This document shows, piece after piece, positions 47,285 to 58,768 of a DNA stretch of 64,000 nucleotides. How positions within the stretch are numbered: the stretch's first letter is position 1; every line of letters begins with the position of its first letter. The position numbers were made by a program, and so were the translations under genes. Below the pieces are notes generated by a model. That model had not been told where the DNA came from and did not search any database. It saw nothing but the letters and a program-made list of their open reading frames with translations. The stretch is from Morinoia aosen (lineage: Eukaryota; Arthropoda; Malacostraca; Amphipoda; Talitridae): contig CM059562.1 of assembly GCA_030386875.1 (NCBI GenBank), forward strand, positions 22,373,360 through 22,437,359. Reading direction: 5' to 3'.

Positions 47285-47503
47285 CACTTTAAGTGTGACG
47301 TGGCCCACCGGCGGCCACTGAGGGAATTTTCATAACGGCGCTGAGCGACCAGCAATCACTAACTCAATTTCGATAAATGCATAATGAAAACTAAATGAAA
47401 GCGCGATCTGTTTAATGTTCATTATTTTCAAAATTCATTTCTAAAATTACCTCGAATCTGAGTTGAATATTTAACTTCAGTTTAACCCGCCGCACTTAAC
47501 GTG
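47285..47503 (+). mobile_element. piggyBac-type MITE, copy 3 (219 bp)
   Basis: TTAA flanks at 47281-47284 and 47504-47507. It begins CACTTTAAGTGTGACGTGGC and shares CCCACCGGCGGCCACTGAGG, TTTTCATAA and GAGTTGAATATTTAACTTCA with copies at 13201 and 34222. It is inserted next to or inside a Tc1-like relic. Confidence 0.9.
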
Positions 47504-47559
47504 TTAATAACTTTCTGAAGATTCTTGAACACACGAGTATATTGCTTTCTACTTTCATG

Positions 47560-47970
47560 TAGGTCAGCTTAGATTATTCTCCAAACGATTTCAATACAGT
47601 TGAAGTCGGGAGATGGAGGAGGCCGCTCCACGAGACAATCCTTTTAATTTTTTACGGGGCGAAAAATTCCCTCGTGAGCCTTGATACAAGAGCAGATGTA
47701 TTACCATGCAAGAAAAGATAATTTGACTTGAACAACCAACCTACTCTGTGACCGGTTCCATGAGAGGAAGTTGCATCGAAACAAAACATTTTCGGCCGAG
47801 AATTCAACTCAACTCCCTAAAATTCTCAAAACGACCCAATACCCCAGCAATCCCTGCTCTAGAGTATTACTCGTCCTCCCCTCAGTCACCACCTGAGCTT
47901 CACGGGAACCATTTCATCATGAAGAATCCAAACTTTCCACCAGACGTCTCGTCCGACACTCATCTGTGAA
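47560..47970 (-). pseudogene. Tc1-like transposase relic
   Basis: On the minus strand, across frameshifts, the order resembles a Tc1 catalytic domain. FTDECRTRRLVESL near 47965 would hold the second acidic residue. A glycine-rich stretch follows near 47880. HGNTSALVSRLTREFFA then lies near 47700, and ERPPPSPDFNCIEIVWRI near 47610 resembles the WPxxSPDLNPIE motif. Frames are broken repeatedly. The plus-strand frame at 47748-47969 is its shadow. The 5' half and both termini were not identified. Confidence 0.5.
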
Positions 47971-47974
47971 GATT

Positions 47975-50900
47975 AGATTAGACTATGAGTAGACCACACA
48001 ACTAAGGTGTTCTGAAAGAAGGAAACTCATCCACGGAGACTTCCTGGAAGGCAATTTTTATGTACTTTCTAGAGAATCTAGACCATGAAAATCTTTGAGC
48101 CTCATTTGACTGCATTATTGGGGACCTAACGTTTGGTTTGACATCTTTCCCCACCTTCTTTAGTGCGGTACATTTCTGATGACTAACTCAACTAACGCCA
48201 GCTGCATGAAAGAAAACTTTACAGTTGGGCGAAAGTATTTTCTCAGCGACCCTGAGCAATTTTTATATACCCTAGACTCTAGAGTCTAGGCGATGTCTTT
48301 ACCGACATCGTATTTACATTTGCAGAGGAAATTTATATCATCGATAGCTTTCTTCGCCGTTCGTGGGTCACACTACATCTCCTAAGCAATAGGCGAGAGA
48401 GTGACAACCCCTTCAGAAGTTCTTTTGATAGTCGTGGCTCATTCACCGACACGAAGTGACCCATTTTTACCTACAAAAATAACCAATTTAACGATCTTGA
48501 ATACAAATAGTAACTTGGAACATGAAATTAATCGTTCTCAACAGCTATGAAGACCTAAAATTAAGTTTTATAGGTGTCCAGGTTCGAGTTTTCAGGTGAA
48601 TAACAAAACGTAGAATCTGCGCTTTCGTCATTTTTAAGATAACAATTCGTATTAAAATTTACTAGCTGTCCAACAAGATCAGCTATATCTGCGACTAATA
48701 ATTTTCATTTCATCCTCAGCAAGGTCTTTCGCATAATGGCTTTGGACCCAGTGCCGTCAAGGAAAGTAGCGAAACTGGTATAGATTACCAAGACAATGTT
48801 GCCGCTTGAGAACTTGCAACACGCGTGATATTCAAATCGCACAGCGTGAAGACATGGCGCTGGTGAGTGATGAAAAGAGCACGCAACACGCGCGCAAAAA
48901 GCGGAGGTGCAGCGCTGACGGGTAAACAGGTAGACGGTAGACGCGTCGGCGGGCTTGGCAGCGGCACAAGCTTCGTTAACTAATTAGAGCATAACATTTT
49001 CTTACGACATTAGCATGTTTACTTTAGCTTTCATGAAGTTTTTTTTTCCTCGAGGTGCGAAACTAGCTGCGTCCAAACAAAGCTAAAATCAATCGCACCA
49101 GCTAAAGGTGCATTTTTACAATCATCAGTTACAATTCATGCTACTCTTTTACAGGTACAGAATTAAAAATGTAACAAGAACTATGACTCGTTGGTTTTGT
49201 ACGAATTCAGTGGAATATGGTTATTTTACACGTTATTTTAATACCATTTACGTTTTCGCTGCATCACTGAAAATAACACTTGAAGCTGGGGATAGAGCAC
49301 ACGGAAGAGTGGTTCATGTATCACAGATACAGGAGACGGCGACCAATTACCTCACGACAATGAGGAACAACAGCCAGCACTGCAGCAGGCGGCACTATGT
49401 CCACTTAGAACAGCGCGTTCAGCACCTGTACGACCACATAATTGCAGGCAGCCGTGTAGAAAGACTGAGCCAGGGCGCTATCACGATGTGACTCAGCAGG
49501 ACTCGCCATGCACTCAAGCTTATCACGACGCCAGGCTTCCGCTGGCCAGGCCTGGTGGCCGGAACTGTGGAGGCCCGTCCCTGACCACAGCAAAGGTACT
49601 CACGCTACCGTTCCCGTCCTCGGGGTGCAGTGTACACGACGTCCGCTTCAATTCTCCGATACTTTAAAGTTTAAAGGGTTCACGTTCAGTATTTTTTTAA
49701 ATTAGCTAAGCTAGCATGAGCTTTATCTCTTTTTTGGAAACTAGGCTGAAGCATGTGCTTTTCAGTAAAAATTAATTCTGTAAAATACATTCCCTTACAC
49801 TGCAAAATGAACACAAAATTTACCAAAAAAGTGGAGCTTCAGAAAACTTCATCACAGGTCAAGTTAAACGTTTTTTCTTTCCCTATCATAAAACGCTGCT
49901 ATAGAGAAGTCGAACAAGAAAATACATAAACCTAGGGACGTCGTAAAAGACTCCAAACTTGAGTCCAAAACGAGAGGTTCTGATCTCGACGCCAAAGGAA
50001 GAACTTCCGTATCAGCGAATCAGGAAAGACACGAACTTCGACGTCACGTTTTACCAATGCTTTTAGTTATCAATATCAACCCATCAGTCGTTATCACGCC
50101 AGCCTACTTCCTAGCGCCCCAGGATAGGGCAGCGGCAGCTAGCATAATTACGTGATAAGGTTTTTCTCGGTTACAGCTCCTCTTGAAGTACAAACTAGCT
50201 GCCATGTTTTAAATTGAGGAGCACTTTTTTCATCGCCCACCCAGAAATTGAGTGGGTACGAAGCTACAACTTTTTCAAGTCTATTTTGGACCTTCTTGCC
50301 AAATAGAAGACGCCAACGCAGTTCACAAACGAGCAAACGCCGCCCTAACAAGACACGTTACCAACGCTGTTTGTCGTACATTAGTTACGGACGTGAATTC
50401 ACGTGCACTTGTTACACTTGCACCACGAAGACAAAATGATAAATCGCCAACAGACTTGAATAATGGCCATTAGAGCAGCTGCAACTCACAGCAACGTGAA
50501 GACTCAGGACTCGTGAGGCAGTACCGAGTACCGACAAGTGTGGGACTGTGGGTGCTGATGCAAGCGAGCCAGAGCGCGTATATGAGTAAGCGCGCGATCT
50601 GTGGTGCAAGAGTTTAGTGGGTAGTCTGACGCTATCCACAAAGCATGTCCCACAGCGCTCAGACGGCAGGGTATCTTTGATCCAAGACAGGCATAACGCT
50701 CCCAATCCCCTCTAATGCATCCTCGCATGACGGCATTGCGATACATTGAACACAGGTCGTCTGCATTACACGGCGTGTACACTTACAAACGCGCGCGTCC
50801 TCAAACGAGTCAACTTAAAACAAAACTAATTCATTTCTCCTTTTCCCTGTTTTTATTTGTCTGAGGCCACGTCAATGTTTAAAGCAGTCAATTGGAAATA

Positions 50901-51000
50901 AAAACGGTTCAACCTTTGACATTTAAGATAAGTGTTTTCAATTGTACTTTGTTTCATACTAAAAATCCCAACACAACTGTTCAGAAACATTTTTGGACGG
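47975..51000. other. No confident gene; GC-rich patches
   Basis: Patches at 49270-49640 and 50480-50780 are richer in GC and CpG than the surroundings and hold open frames on both strands (for example 49108-49491 plus, 50504-50782 minus). None shows a recognisable domain or paired splice signals. Confidence 0.6.
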
Positions 51001-51004
51001 CAAG

Positions 51005-51403
51005 AACGATTGACTGATTGTAAATTAGATTTGGCCTCCCTTTACCACAACAAAGATATTCAAAGACAGGAAGGATGAAGGGACCATTTAGTATGGAGTT
51101 AAGAGAACGTGGAATCTATGCACAAAGAATGTTCCTGCAAACGATTCCGTGCGCATTAATATCCCGTGCGCATAAAGATCCCGTACGTAAGGTAAGAAGG
51201 AAGGTTATGAAACAAGATATAAGTTGAAGAAGAAAGTCAGGGTGCTGCAAAACAGGGCAGCAGTGAACCGAAAAAAGATGGTCCTTAACATAACAAAAAA
51301 ACATTTTATTTTATCAAAAGAAGGCCTACCTAACTCTCAGCTCAGGATCTCAAATTTTCCTCCAGGGAGCGCTAATTCCCATAGTTGTTTCCCTTGAGGG
51401 GGA
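51005..51403 (+). repeat. R repeat, long subfamily
   Basis: Starts TGTAAATTAGATTTGGCCTC and carries the extra block GCACAAAGAATGTTCCTGCA through CCGTGCGCATAAAG. The terminal hairpin lacks its left arm (CCCATAGTTGTTTCCC). Antisense to vinculin. Confidence 0.88.
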
Positions 51404-51645
51404 AAGCAAGAACGAGTGACAATTATTTTTAGGAAATGAAATTTACAGAAGATTTACCTCTCATAATCCTGACTCAGAGTGTTGTCCAAGTGCGTCATCA
51501 GCTTTCATGACAAGGAACCGAGAACAAATTACGTCACTGTGGCAGTACAGCTGACAGTAAGCTTTCCGACCCATCACAAGCCAGGCCTGGTGGCCAACCA
51601 ACGGCACATGAAAGGCCAGAACATTCTCGGAACACCGACCGACAT

Positions 51646-51884
51646 TCCGTTATCTACCGCGCGCGTTTTATCATCCTCAGATGAAGTGGGGCGTTGTACA
51701 GAATTAAATTTCAGCATCAATTCCAGAATACAAGTTACGTCAAATCGAGCCAGGTCCTCCAAATTCCCCTATCTACCACCCGCGTTTTATCATCCTCAGA
51801 TAAAGTGGGGCGTTGTTCAGAATTAAATTTCAGCATCAATTCCAGAATACAAGTAACGTCAAATCGAGCCAGGTCCTCCAAATA
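51646..51884. repeat. 119-bp tandem duplication
   Basis: Two adjacent units with few differences; TTTTATCATCCTCAGAT recurs at a spacing of 119 bases (about 51666 and 51785). Both include CAGAATTAAATTTCAGCATC and GAGCCAGGTCCTCCAAAT. The overlapping open frames on both strands simply repeat with the DNA. Confidence 0.9.
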
Positions 51885-52224
51885 TATGGAACGCCATAAT
51901 CTGAAGGCGTTCACATACACTGTTGTATCCACAGTACGAAAAATAACTTTCACATGTGGCTTTGAGGATTTTCAACTCGCAAATATAATTTAAAGACTTT
52001 ACGACTGACACTGACAAATTAAGCGTTTAGCAATTACAAAATCAGAACGCCACTGAAGGGAGGTGAAGTACAACTTATTTTAAAAAACGGTAATGTATAT
52101 TGAAATGGAAGCACACTAGGACCCACAACTACAGAGCAGCCACTCTCGAAGAGGAAAGTAAACGCATGTTTTATTCTTGTTCAGAAATTAGTCACAGCAT
52201 TGTGCATTAAGAAGCAACTAAGTT

Positions 52225-52980
52225 TTATTGTTCTTCCAATTCGAGAGGGAGTTGAGAAGCAAACCCAAAACAACCAATAAGCCTAAGTAGGCCAGTGGTC
52301 AAGGTATAAAAAGCAAGATAGAACGCCGCAGTTTTCAGGATGCGAGACAAACTGACATTAATGCCTACCCACATTGAGGCATTATTTAATGGTACAAGAT
52401 AGAAAAAGTCACCTTTCTGGTAGCATTGAAAGCGATCTCGAGCAGTTTTCAAATGAAAAACATTAAGACTCCTATTCCTTTCTACAGTAACAGCGGTTCT
52501 TGCATAACGAAAGGGCTATCACTCACGGAACTAAACAGCTCATGAGGTAGAGATAGTATTTGACACCGAATTGTTAAAACACGCAAATCGTTATTGGCTT
52601 CTGAGAGACCGAGACGGCCTAGGCCGACTTCGTGTCATCAAAACAGGAAACTCAACACCAGAACCTTGCCTTGATTTACTCGTGACGTCACTGCGGCCGA
52701 GCCTTTGAATGCAGCAAATTTCAATTCGCCTGACGTGCAAATAAGCGTAAGAGGAAAGCTGCGAGGGTTTGTAAGCCGTCCGCTGGTCACGAGCGTCACG
52801 CCACAAAGGGGCTCTGTCACGGTATACGATGGGCTCTGTTGAGCACACTCTGCGACGTACAGAAGTATGGTAGCGATGGTAAACGCCAATTGAACAAACC
52901 AAAAATAGGCAAATGACTGCTGGAACACACACTTCATAAACGACATGTGCATCACAACCAATTCTGCAGTAACAAAGCAC
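52225..52980 (-). other. Two unassigned minus-strand open frames
   Basis: Frame 52638-52961 begins MVVMHMSFMKCVFQQSFAYF and has a hydrophobic segment (FWFVQLAFTIATILLYVAEC) like a signal peptide or membrane helix. Frame 52225-52452 has another (ILKTAAFYLAFYTLTTGLLR). Neither matches a family I recognise and no splice link is evident. They may be remains of one membrane-protein gene or chance frames. Confidence 0.2.
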
Positions 52981-53640
52981 GAGCCATCATTGGTCTGCCG
53001 CTACCATAACGGCGATAATCACGACTGAGCATAAAACACAGCTATGATTTCATCACACTATATTTCTCGCGCGAGGTCCACCACAAGGTGAGTAAGAAAG
53101 GGAGCCATATTTTCAAACTATTTACGTCGAAGTAGCCATACAATCGGAAGATTAAGTATTAAATCCGCTTGGTCATGCTGCTGCGCGATGTTTTTTAATT
53201 CTCAAATTCTCCAGTTCCATTTTTTTTTAATAAAATGCGACTTTACAGTATTTTACATCCAGCAGAATCAGTAGACGTAGTGAAGTTACAACAAACTGGA
53301 AAAAGTTATACTTGAACAGTAGTGGGGCAGCCAAGTCGACTGAGAAAAAACATATGTTGCTTCCTGTACCGCAACGATGACGTTTAATAAATTATTTGAA
53401 AATAAAGCTCTAGGGCAGCATGAAGAACCGCTCGTGGTGGCACACTGGACGGATACTTGGACGTTCACGCGGCCCTACAGTTCTAGGCTACAATCCACAG
53501 GACGGGAATCTACCCAACTATCCATTACCTACAGTGAATGAAATCCATATTTAACACACGCGTGCTTCAAGGAGCCACCCATACTCGTAAGATCATAGGT
53601 ACCAGAGCTGATTTACTTTAGCCTGGGAGTTCACAGGTAG

Positions 53641-53993
53641 ATTTAGATTATAGGTTAGTTTAAGCCTCCCTAACCGCTACAAAAAAGAGCGTATCGAAGA
53701 GAGGAAGAAGGAAGACACCATTTAGTAGGGATATTAGGGAATGCGCAATCTATGCAGAAGGAGCATAGAAACAGTAAGTTGGGAAAGAAGTACATGAAAC
53801 AAGATAAAAGTTGAAGAAGAAAGTAGTAGGTGCTGAAAAATAGGACAGCAGTGAACCGAAAAAGGAGGTCCTTAACATAAAAACATTTTATTTCAATAAA
53901 AAGAAGGCCTACCTATCAGCTCAGGCCCTCACACATTGTCCCCCTGGGAGCGCTAATTCCCATAGATACAATAGTTGAATCCCCCTGAGGGGT
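53641..53993 (+). repeat. R repeat, full length
   Basis: From ATTTAGATTATAGGTTAGTT to GATACAATAGTTGAATCCCC CTGAGGGG. All family blocks in order. Useful reference copy together with 33388 and 57783. Confidence 0.92.
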
Positions 53994-54237
53994 CACTGGT
54001 CGGTTTTCTCACGGGTCTCTAGAAGCGAGTAACTCCCACCACGACATTTCCATACCTCACTATGAGAAATTACACAGGAAAATTATAAAATGAAATTCAA
54101 TCGTGCATCTTTCCACAAGGCAACAAGCCGAAAACTATACCATGAGCTAACTTTTATTTACGAAATTATAAGCAACGTATTCTGTACACATAACGTAGCG
54201 CATCTAACTACACCTAATTACTCGGTACGCGCACCTA

Positions 54238-55007
54238 CGAGGCCTGTCGAAAAAGTATCCGACCTTAATTTTTCCCGCGCAAAGTAGTGATTCTAAGGCG
54301 GCGCCACTGTGCACGGTGGAAGGAGGAATCTTAATGCGCATGCTTGACTTTTTTCACCGCATTCACTTGGGCCAGTCACTGGCTGGTGGTCGCCAAGTAA
54401 GGTGCTGTTCTAAGTGTTTGTCGGATTTAGTTTTCTTGCAAGATGACTGAACGAATTGAGCAAAGACACTGCATCAAATTTTGTCAAAAGCTTGGTGATT
54501 CTCAAATTGAAACAATTCGTAAGATTCAGCAGGTGTTTGGGGAAGATGCTATGGGTGTAACACAAATTAAGGAGTGGTTCAACCGATTCAAAGATGGCCG
54601 CACATCAGCGGAGAGTGAGCAGCGTTGTGGCAGGCGTTGTGGCAGGCCGCACATTCATCCCATTTGATCCGCAATTTCTTGGCCAAACATGGAATTACGA
54701 CCGTTCGCCAACCTCCCTACTCTCCAGACCTGGCTCCTTGCGACTTCTGGTTGTTTCCAAAATTGAAGACACCACTGAAAGGATCCCGTTTTGAGAGTAG
54801 AGAAGAGATAATGCGGAACGCGACGACAGAGCTGAACACCATTCCAAAAGAAGACTTCCAGAGGTGTTTCCGGCAGTGGAAGGATCGGTGGGCTAAGTGT
54901 GTGGAAGCACAAGGAGCCTACTTTGAAGGGGATTAGGGTCCCAACCCCGTCAGGTTGTTGAAGTATTTTTTCTGGCCAAAGGTCGGATACTTTTTCGACA
55001 GGCCTCG
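54238..55007 (+). mobile_element. Internally deleted mariner element, 770 bp
   Basis: Perfect terminal inverted repeats of about 29 bp (CGAGGCCTGTCGAAAAAGTA at each end) lie between TA dinucleotides at 54236-54237 and 55008-55009, the mariner target. The transposase is in pieces. The N-terminal helix-turn-helix part starts at 54443 (MTERIEQRHCIKFCQKLGDS, then IKEWFNRFKDGRTSAESEQR). The C-terminal part at about 54650-54936 is in another frame (QPPYSPDLAPCDFWLFPKLK, the third catalytic Asp region). The middle, with the first two catalytic Asp residues, is missing. Confidence 0.95.
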
Positions 55008-55009
55008 TA

Positions 55010-55870
55010 AACCGTCTTTACTACATAGCAGAGAAGCCAAGATAAGTCAACAGCTAACGTGGCGTCGTTCGGTCCCACGCTATAACTAAAGTGAGTCAAG
55101 TCATCCTAATTGTTATCAAACATCCAATGATCAGCTAAGTGAGTGTTCCTTGCATACGTGAATCAGCCGCCCACTGCACTGTGCATGTGGTGCAGAAAGT
55201 GCAGTGCGCTCCACTTAATTGTCACGAATGAAGCTTACTTTCACTCGCATGACGTTTCTCGTTGTTCTTGCATGGGTCCATTAACGTCCACGCACAGTGC
55301 TATCGTAGGACTACGGCAAGGATGGGTAAAGCGACAAGTTTTACAAATTAGAAACACGTCCAAGTCGTTAAAATAAGATATACATAGAGTAACTTACGCA
55401 TAAGTTTATGATTATCAGAGCTTTTAGGTTCCAAGGAAATATACTGGGAATTGAAGGCAACAAAGAAAGCAGTTTTTGATTTATGTGACACAAAATAAAT
55501 ATACAGCTTCATACCTTTATTTGCAATGCATTCAGCTAAAAAAAATATACCAATTAATTACAAACTTATAAATCGTTCAGACATACAGATGGCATAATGT
55601 CCAACTTTCAACTGGAATAGCTTTTTAATTAACAACTTTAGCAACATTTGGTGAACTCAACGCATCATTTCAACCGGAAAACTAGGGTCATTCCAGTTTG
55701 AGGTCCATAAAAGGAAGGCGAAGTGGAGGCTCAGTGCGACCATAAAACCGGCATGCCCGCAATCAGGAGAGTGCGGGGCGGTCCGGAACTGTGGCGGAGC
55801 GCGCACAAAATTCCACGGAGCACGGCGCAAACGACGGCCAAATGACACCACCAGGAAGGGGAGCAGTGAT
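55010..55870. other. No recognised feature
   Basis: AT-rich to moderate GC. A minus-strand frame at 55657-55905 abuts the Harbinger element and has no recognisable domain. Confidence 0.65.
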
Positions 55871-56046
55871 TTAAGGGGCCCATACACGTTCAAAAAAAGC
55901 GTCAAAATTTTGCATCAAAATATTGATATCAAAATTTTGATGCAAAATTTGACTGTGTGTGGGACGTTTTGATGTCAAAAAAAGATTTGAATCAAAATTT
56001 TGATGGATCAAATCCGTTTGATATTTTTTGACGAGTCGTCAAATTT

Positions 56047-56271
56047 TTGATGCGTGTGTGGGCTTTTGTCAAAATTTTTATCAAAATTCTTAGTCCGCAG
56101 GTGACTGCCGAGGAGACAGAATCGCCATGTCTGGGAAGAAGGAGACCGAAAAAAATTTTGATTGAAGTTTTAGGCGTGTATCGAACCTTGTCAGCCTTGT
56201 GGAGAATTAAGTCGGAGGATTATAGGTCAATATTGAATTTAATGTTGTCAGCGAATTTCATAATTTCGTAG
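56047..56271 (+). pseudogene. MADF-like fragment within the Harbinger element
   Basis: 74 codons. The part RRRPKKILIEVLGVYRTLSA then LWRIKSEDYRS resembles the start of a MADF domain (I-x-x-Y-R-x-x-x-x-LW-x-x-x-S-x-x-Y). Harbinger elements usually encode such a DNA-binding partner next to the transposase. It ends inside the inner inverted repeat. The assignment is moderate because only one helix is present. Confidence 0.4.
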
Positions 56272-56330
56272 GTATAGATAGGTAATATAGTCGATTTTAA
56301 GACGTTTTACATGAATGACAATGTGCCTGG
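56211..56330. repeat. Inner inverted repeat of the Harbinger element, left arm
   Basis: About 115 bases (CAATATTGAATTTAATGTTG, GTAGGTATAGATAGGTAATA, GACGTTTTACATGAATGACA) match 56877-56995 in reverse complement with few changes. The element's two halves therefore share an internal segment, pointing to an inversion or joining of two copies. Confidence 0.88.
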
Positions 56331-56499
56331 AAATGCTTATTTATGGAGATATTTAACTTTGAAGTTATAGGAACGTCGTTTATAAAATTGAACAAACGGA
56401 GAGGTAAATAAGCAGAAATCCGGTTCTGACGTAACGATAGGTAAGATTAGGTTTGGTAAAGTTAATTTAGTTAAGTATCCTAACCTAAGTAAGCCTTAA

Positions 56500-56720
56500 C
56501 CCTTTAACGCCCACATTTTTATACTCATATTACCGTTATGACAACCACTATCACTGAACCGACACTGGCATTAGGTAGTCACTGTTATCAAGATGGGTAA
56601 AGAACTGCCACTTGGCAGTGCAGTTAAAATGACACATTAGTGAACAAATTGAATAAGAAATACGATATATTATTTTTATTTTTGAAAGAGGACGAAATAG
56701 TCCAGTTGGGCAGTAAAGGG
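56500..56720. mobile_element. piggyBac-type MITE nested in the Harbinger element (221 bp)
   Basis: TTAA flanks at 56496-56499 and 56721-56724. Ends are CCCTTTAACGCCCA and, inward from the right, CCCTTTACTGCCCA (12 of 14 identical). Different body from the three-copy family at 13201, 34222 and 47285. Non-coding. Because it interrupts the Harbinger element, it inserted later. Confidence 0.85.
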
Positions 56721-56876
56721 TTAAATATCTTAATTTAACTCAACCATACCGAGGCCGATGACTCCCGCCAAAAAACTTGGCGTGGTCCGCGTCCGCAAAA
56801 CGCCGGAAGAGCCATATCGAAACTGCCGTTAATGCTATTCTTACCTGGCGTTATTTATCCTATATCTCCTAAACTA

Positions 56877-56995
56877 AGCATTTGCGGGCACATTGTCATT
56901 CGTGTAAAACGTCTTAAAATCGACTATATTACCTATCTATACCTACGAAATTATTAAATTCGTTGACAACATTAAATTCAATATTGACCTATAGC
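56877..56995. repeat. Inner inverted repeat of the Harbinger element, right arm
   Basis: Reverse-complement partner of 56211-56330. It reads in frame from the transposase fragment on the minus strand. Confidence 0.88.
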
Positions 56996-57018
56996 AATCG
57001 TGCCAAGCAAGCCGAGGC

Positions 57019-57207
57019 CTATGGCGCATCCATCCGAAGGAAGTTACGGAAGTCCTCTGGTTCGTTAAAACGTAAATCTTGGATGAGGTTGACGTGTCCG
57101 TAGGTTTCGCGTTTTAAATACCAGTCTTTTGACCATTTCCGACATTTAGCAGGAGGTTTATCAGAATCCAATGCGAACACTAGAGCTATGGCCACTGATG
57201 CATCCAT
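57019..57207 (-). pseudogene. Harbinger-type transposase N-terminal fragment
   Basis: 62 codons: MDASVAIALVFALDSDKPPA then KWSKDWYLKRETYGHVNLIQ then DLRFNEPEDFRNFLRMD. The W-x-K-x-W-x-x-KR-x-x-Y-x-H-x-N-L pattern followed by EP-x-D-F-x-N-(Y/F)-LRMD is the typical N-terminus of HARBI1-like transposases. The nuclease domain is absent. Confidence 0.8.
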
Positions 57208-57782
57208 GTCGAAGATTTTGACGATACTGAATTTTGATGGAAAAAACGCCTAAACGTGTGTGGGCAATTAAGCATCAAAATTTTGTGTCAAAATTACGCG
57301 TCAAAATTTTGAAGCAAAATTTTGACGCTTTTTTTGAACGTGTATGGGCCCCTTTACTTAGGCGCTCAGCGTAACCAGGATACCGCTCAATATATTCTAG
57401 TCAAATTAAAACTTGCGGTGAAATATTTGCGTGAGAAGTTCGAAAACAAAAACGCAGTAGCTTGGATATGATTTTTCCTTAATCTCCGAAGATCTACATC
57501 AAAGGCCTTTAATCAATGACAAAAATAAAGCTAGATAAAATACATAGAAACTAAAAACTGTATGATTAGGATCAGGAAAATAGGGTAATAAAGAAAAAGG
57601 TATCGCACGTAAAAATCACATTCTCAATTTGGTAAAATAAATATTTTAAACCTTCATCAACCAAAACTCTAACAGTTTAGAAAGAAGTTTTCAGGAATAA
57701 ATGTCCGTACCCTAAAATATCAGTGCAAGTGCCCTAGCATGGGTTTTATTCTGCATAACCAGGCACTTCTTTTTCATTATAT

Positions 57783-58140
57783 AATTATTATATAAGAAAG
57801 TTTTAGCCTCCCTTAATTGCACGACAAAGATGTTCTAGGAGAGGAAGGAGGAAGGCACCATTTAGTATGGAGTTGAGGGAACGCGGAATCTATGCACAAG
57901 GTGCACAGAAACAAGAAGCTAAGAAAGAAGTTCATGAAACAAGAAAATGTTGAAGAAGAAAGTAGTAGGTGCTGAAAAACAGGACAGCAGTGAACCGAAA
58001 AAAGATGGTCCGTAACAAAACAAAAACCTATTTTATTACAACAAAAAGGAAGCCTACCTAACGTTTAGCTCAGGCCCTCACATAGTCCCCCTGGGAGCGC
58101 TAATTCCCATAGATACAATAGTTGTATCCCCCTGAGGGGG
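57783..58140 (+). repeat. R repeat, full length
   Basis: Begins TTATATAAGAAAGTTTTAGC and ends with the intact hairpin GATACAATAGTTGTATCCCC CTGAGGGG. Well preserved. Confidence 0.92.
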
Positions 58141-58768
58141 CACTTCTTTTTTAAATGAAAAAAATATACTTCTTCAAAAATGTACGCTTAGCTTGACAAA
58201 TCTTTGACACCAAAAAATGGTCAAAAAACTGAGAAAAGCATCAATTGAGTTTTTGCCTAAACTTACCAGTAAATCAATGTACATTTAGAAAAAACTTGCT
58301 CAAGGTAAATAAAAAAGGTATTAAATGTGTTGCACCGATCATGAACTTACCGAATGGAAATCAATAGCAAATCGCAAGTGCAAGGCTTCAGCTACGCCCA
58401 AAAACATAGTAGCACGAATGCTCCTGATTGCCCTAATTTTGCCATTCAGTTCAAAATATTTCCCTACTAGATAAATTACCTAAAAATGTTGTCAATATAC
58501 CTCAACTGGAAGTATCAGTCATCTTGGAACAGAAGTTACCGTCAGTAGACGAAGGTGTTACATCGCCCACCCGTTTCAGCAAGTTATCAGACAAGAATGG
58601 TAGCATTGGAATATACGTAGCAGAAGCTGCAGCTTTTCTCTCTATATGATGATTTAATCGTTAGAATGTACAACTACTTTATTTAAACAATTTCAGCATT
58701 TACCTTAGATTTCCCGAGAAAAGGTTTACATTAACCGCAAAAATACGAGTATAAACAAAGGGTTAGTA

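Larger units (their letters stand above)
55874..57353. mobile_element. Non-autonomous PIF/Harbinger element, 1480 bp
   Basis: Perfect 40-bp terminal inverted repeats (AGGGGCCCATACACGTTCAA inward) and a TTA target duplication (55871-55873, 57354-57356) identify the superfamily. Subterminal CAAAATTTTG motifs are repeated many times at both ends. Two open fragments face each other: a plus-strand MADF/Myb-like piece and a minus-strand transposase N-terminus. The central third contains a nested piggyBac-type MITE. No catalytic domain is left. Confidence 0.93.

Noticed and set aside
54655-54912. An 85-codon minus-strand frame
   Set aside because: Shadow of the mariner transposase C-terminal fragment on the plus strand.
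55741-55780. Minus-strand ATGCCGGTTTTATGG as the missing vinculin start (Met-Pro-Val)
   Set aside because: It continues Leu-Trp-Ser-His-stop, does not match the conserved vinculin N-terminus and has no donor in phase 0.
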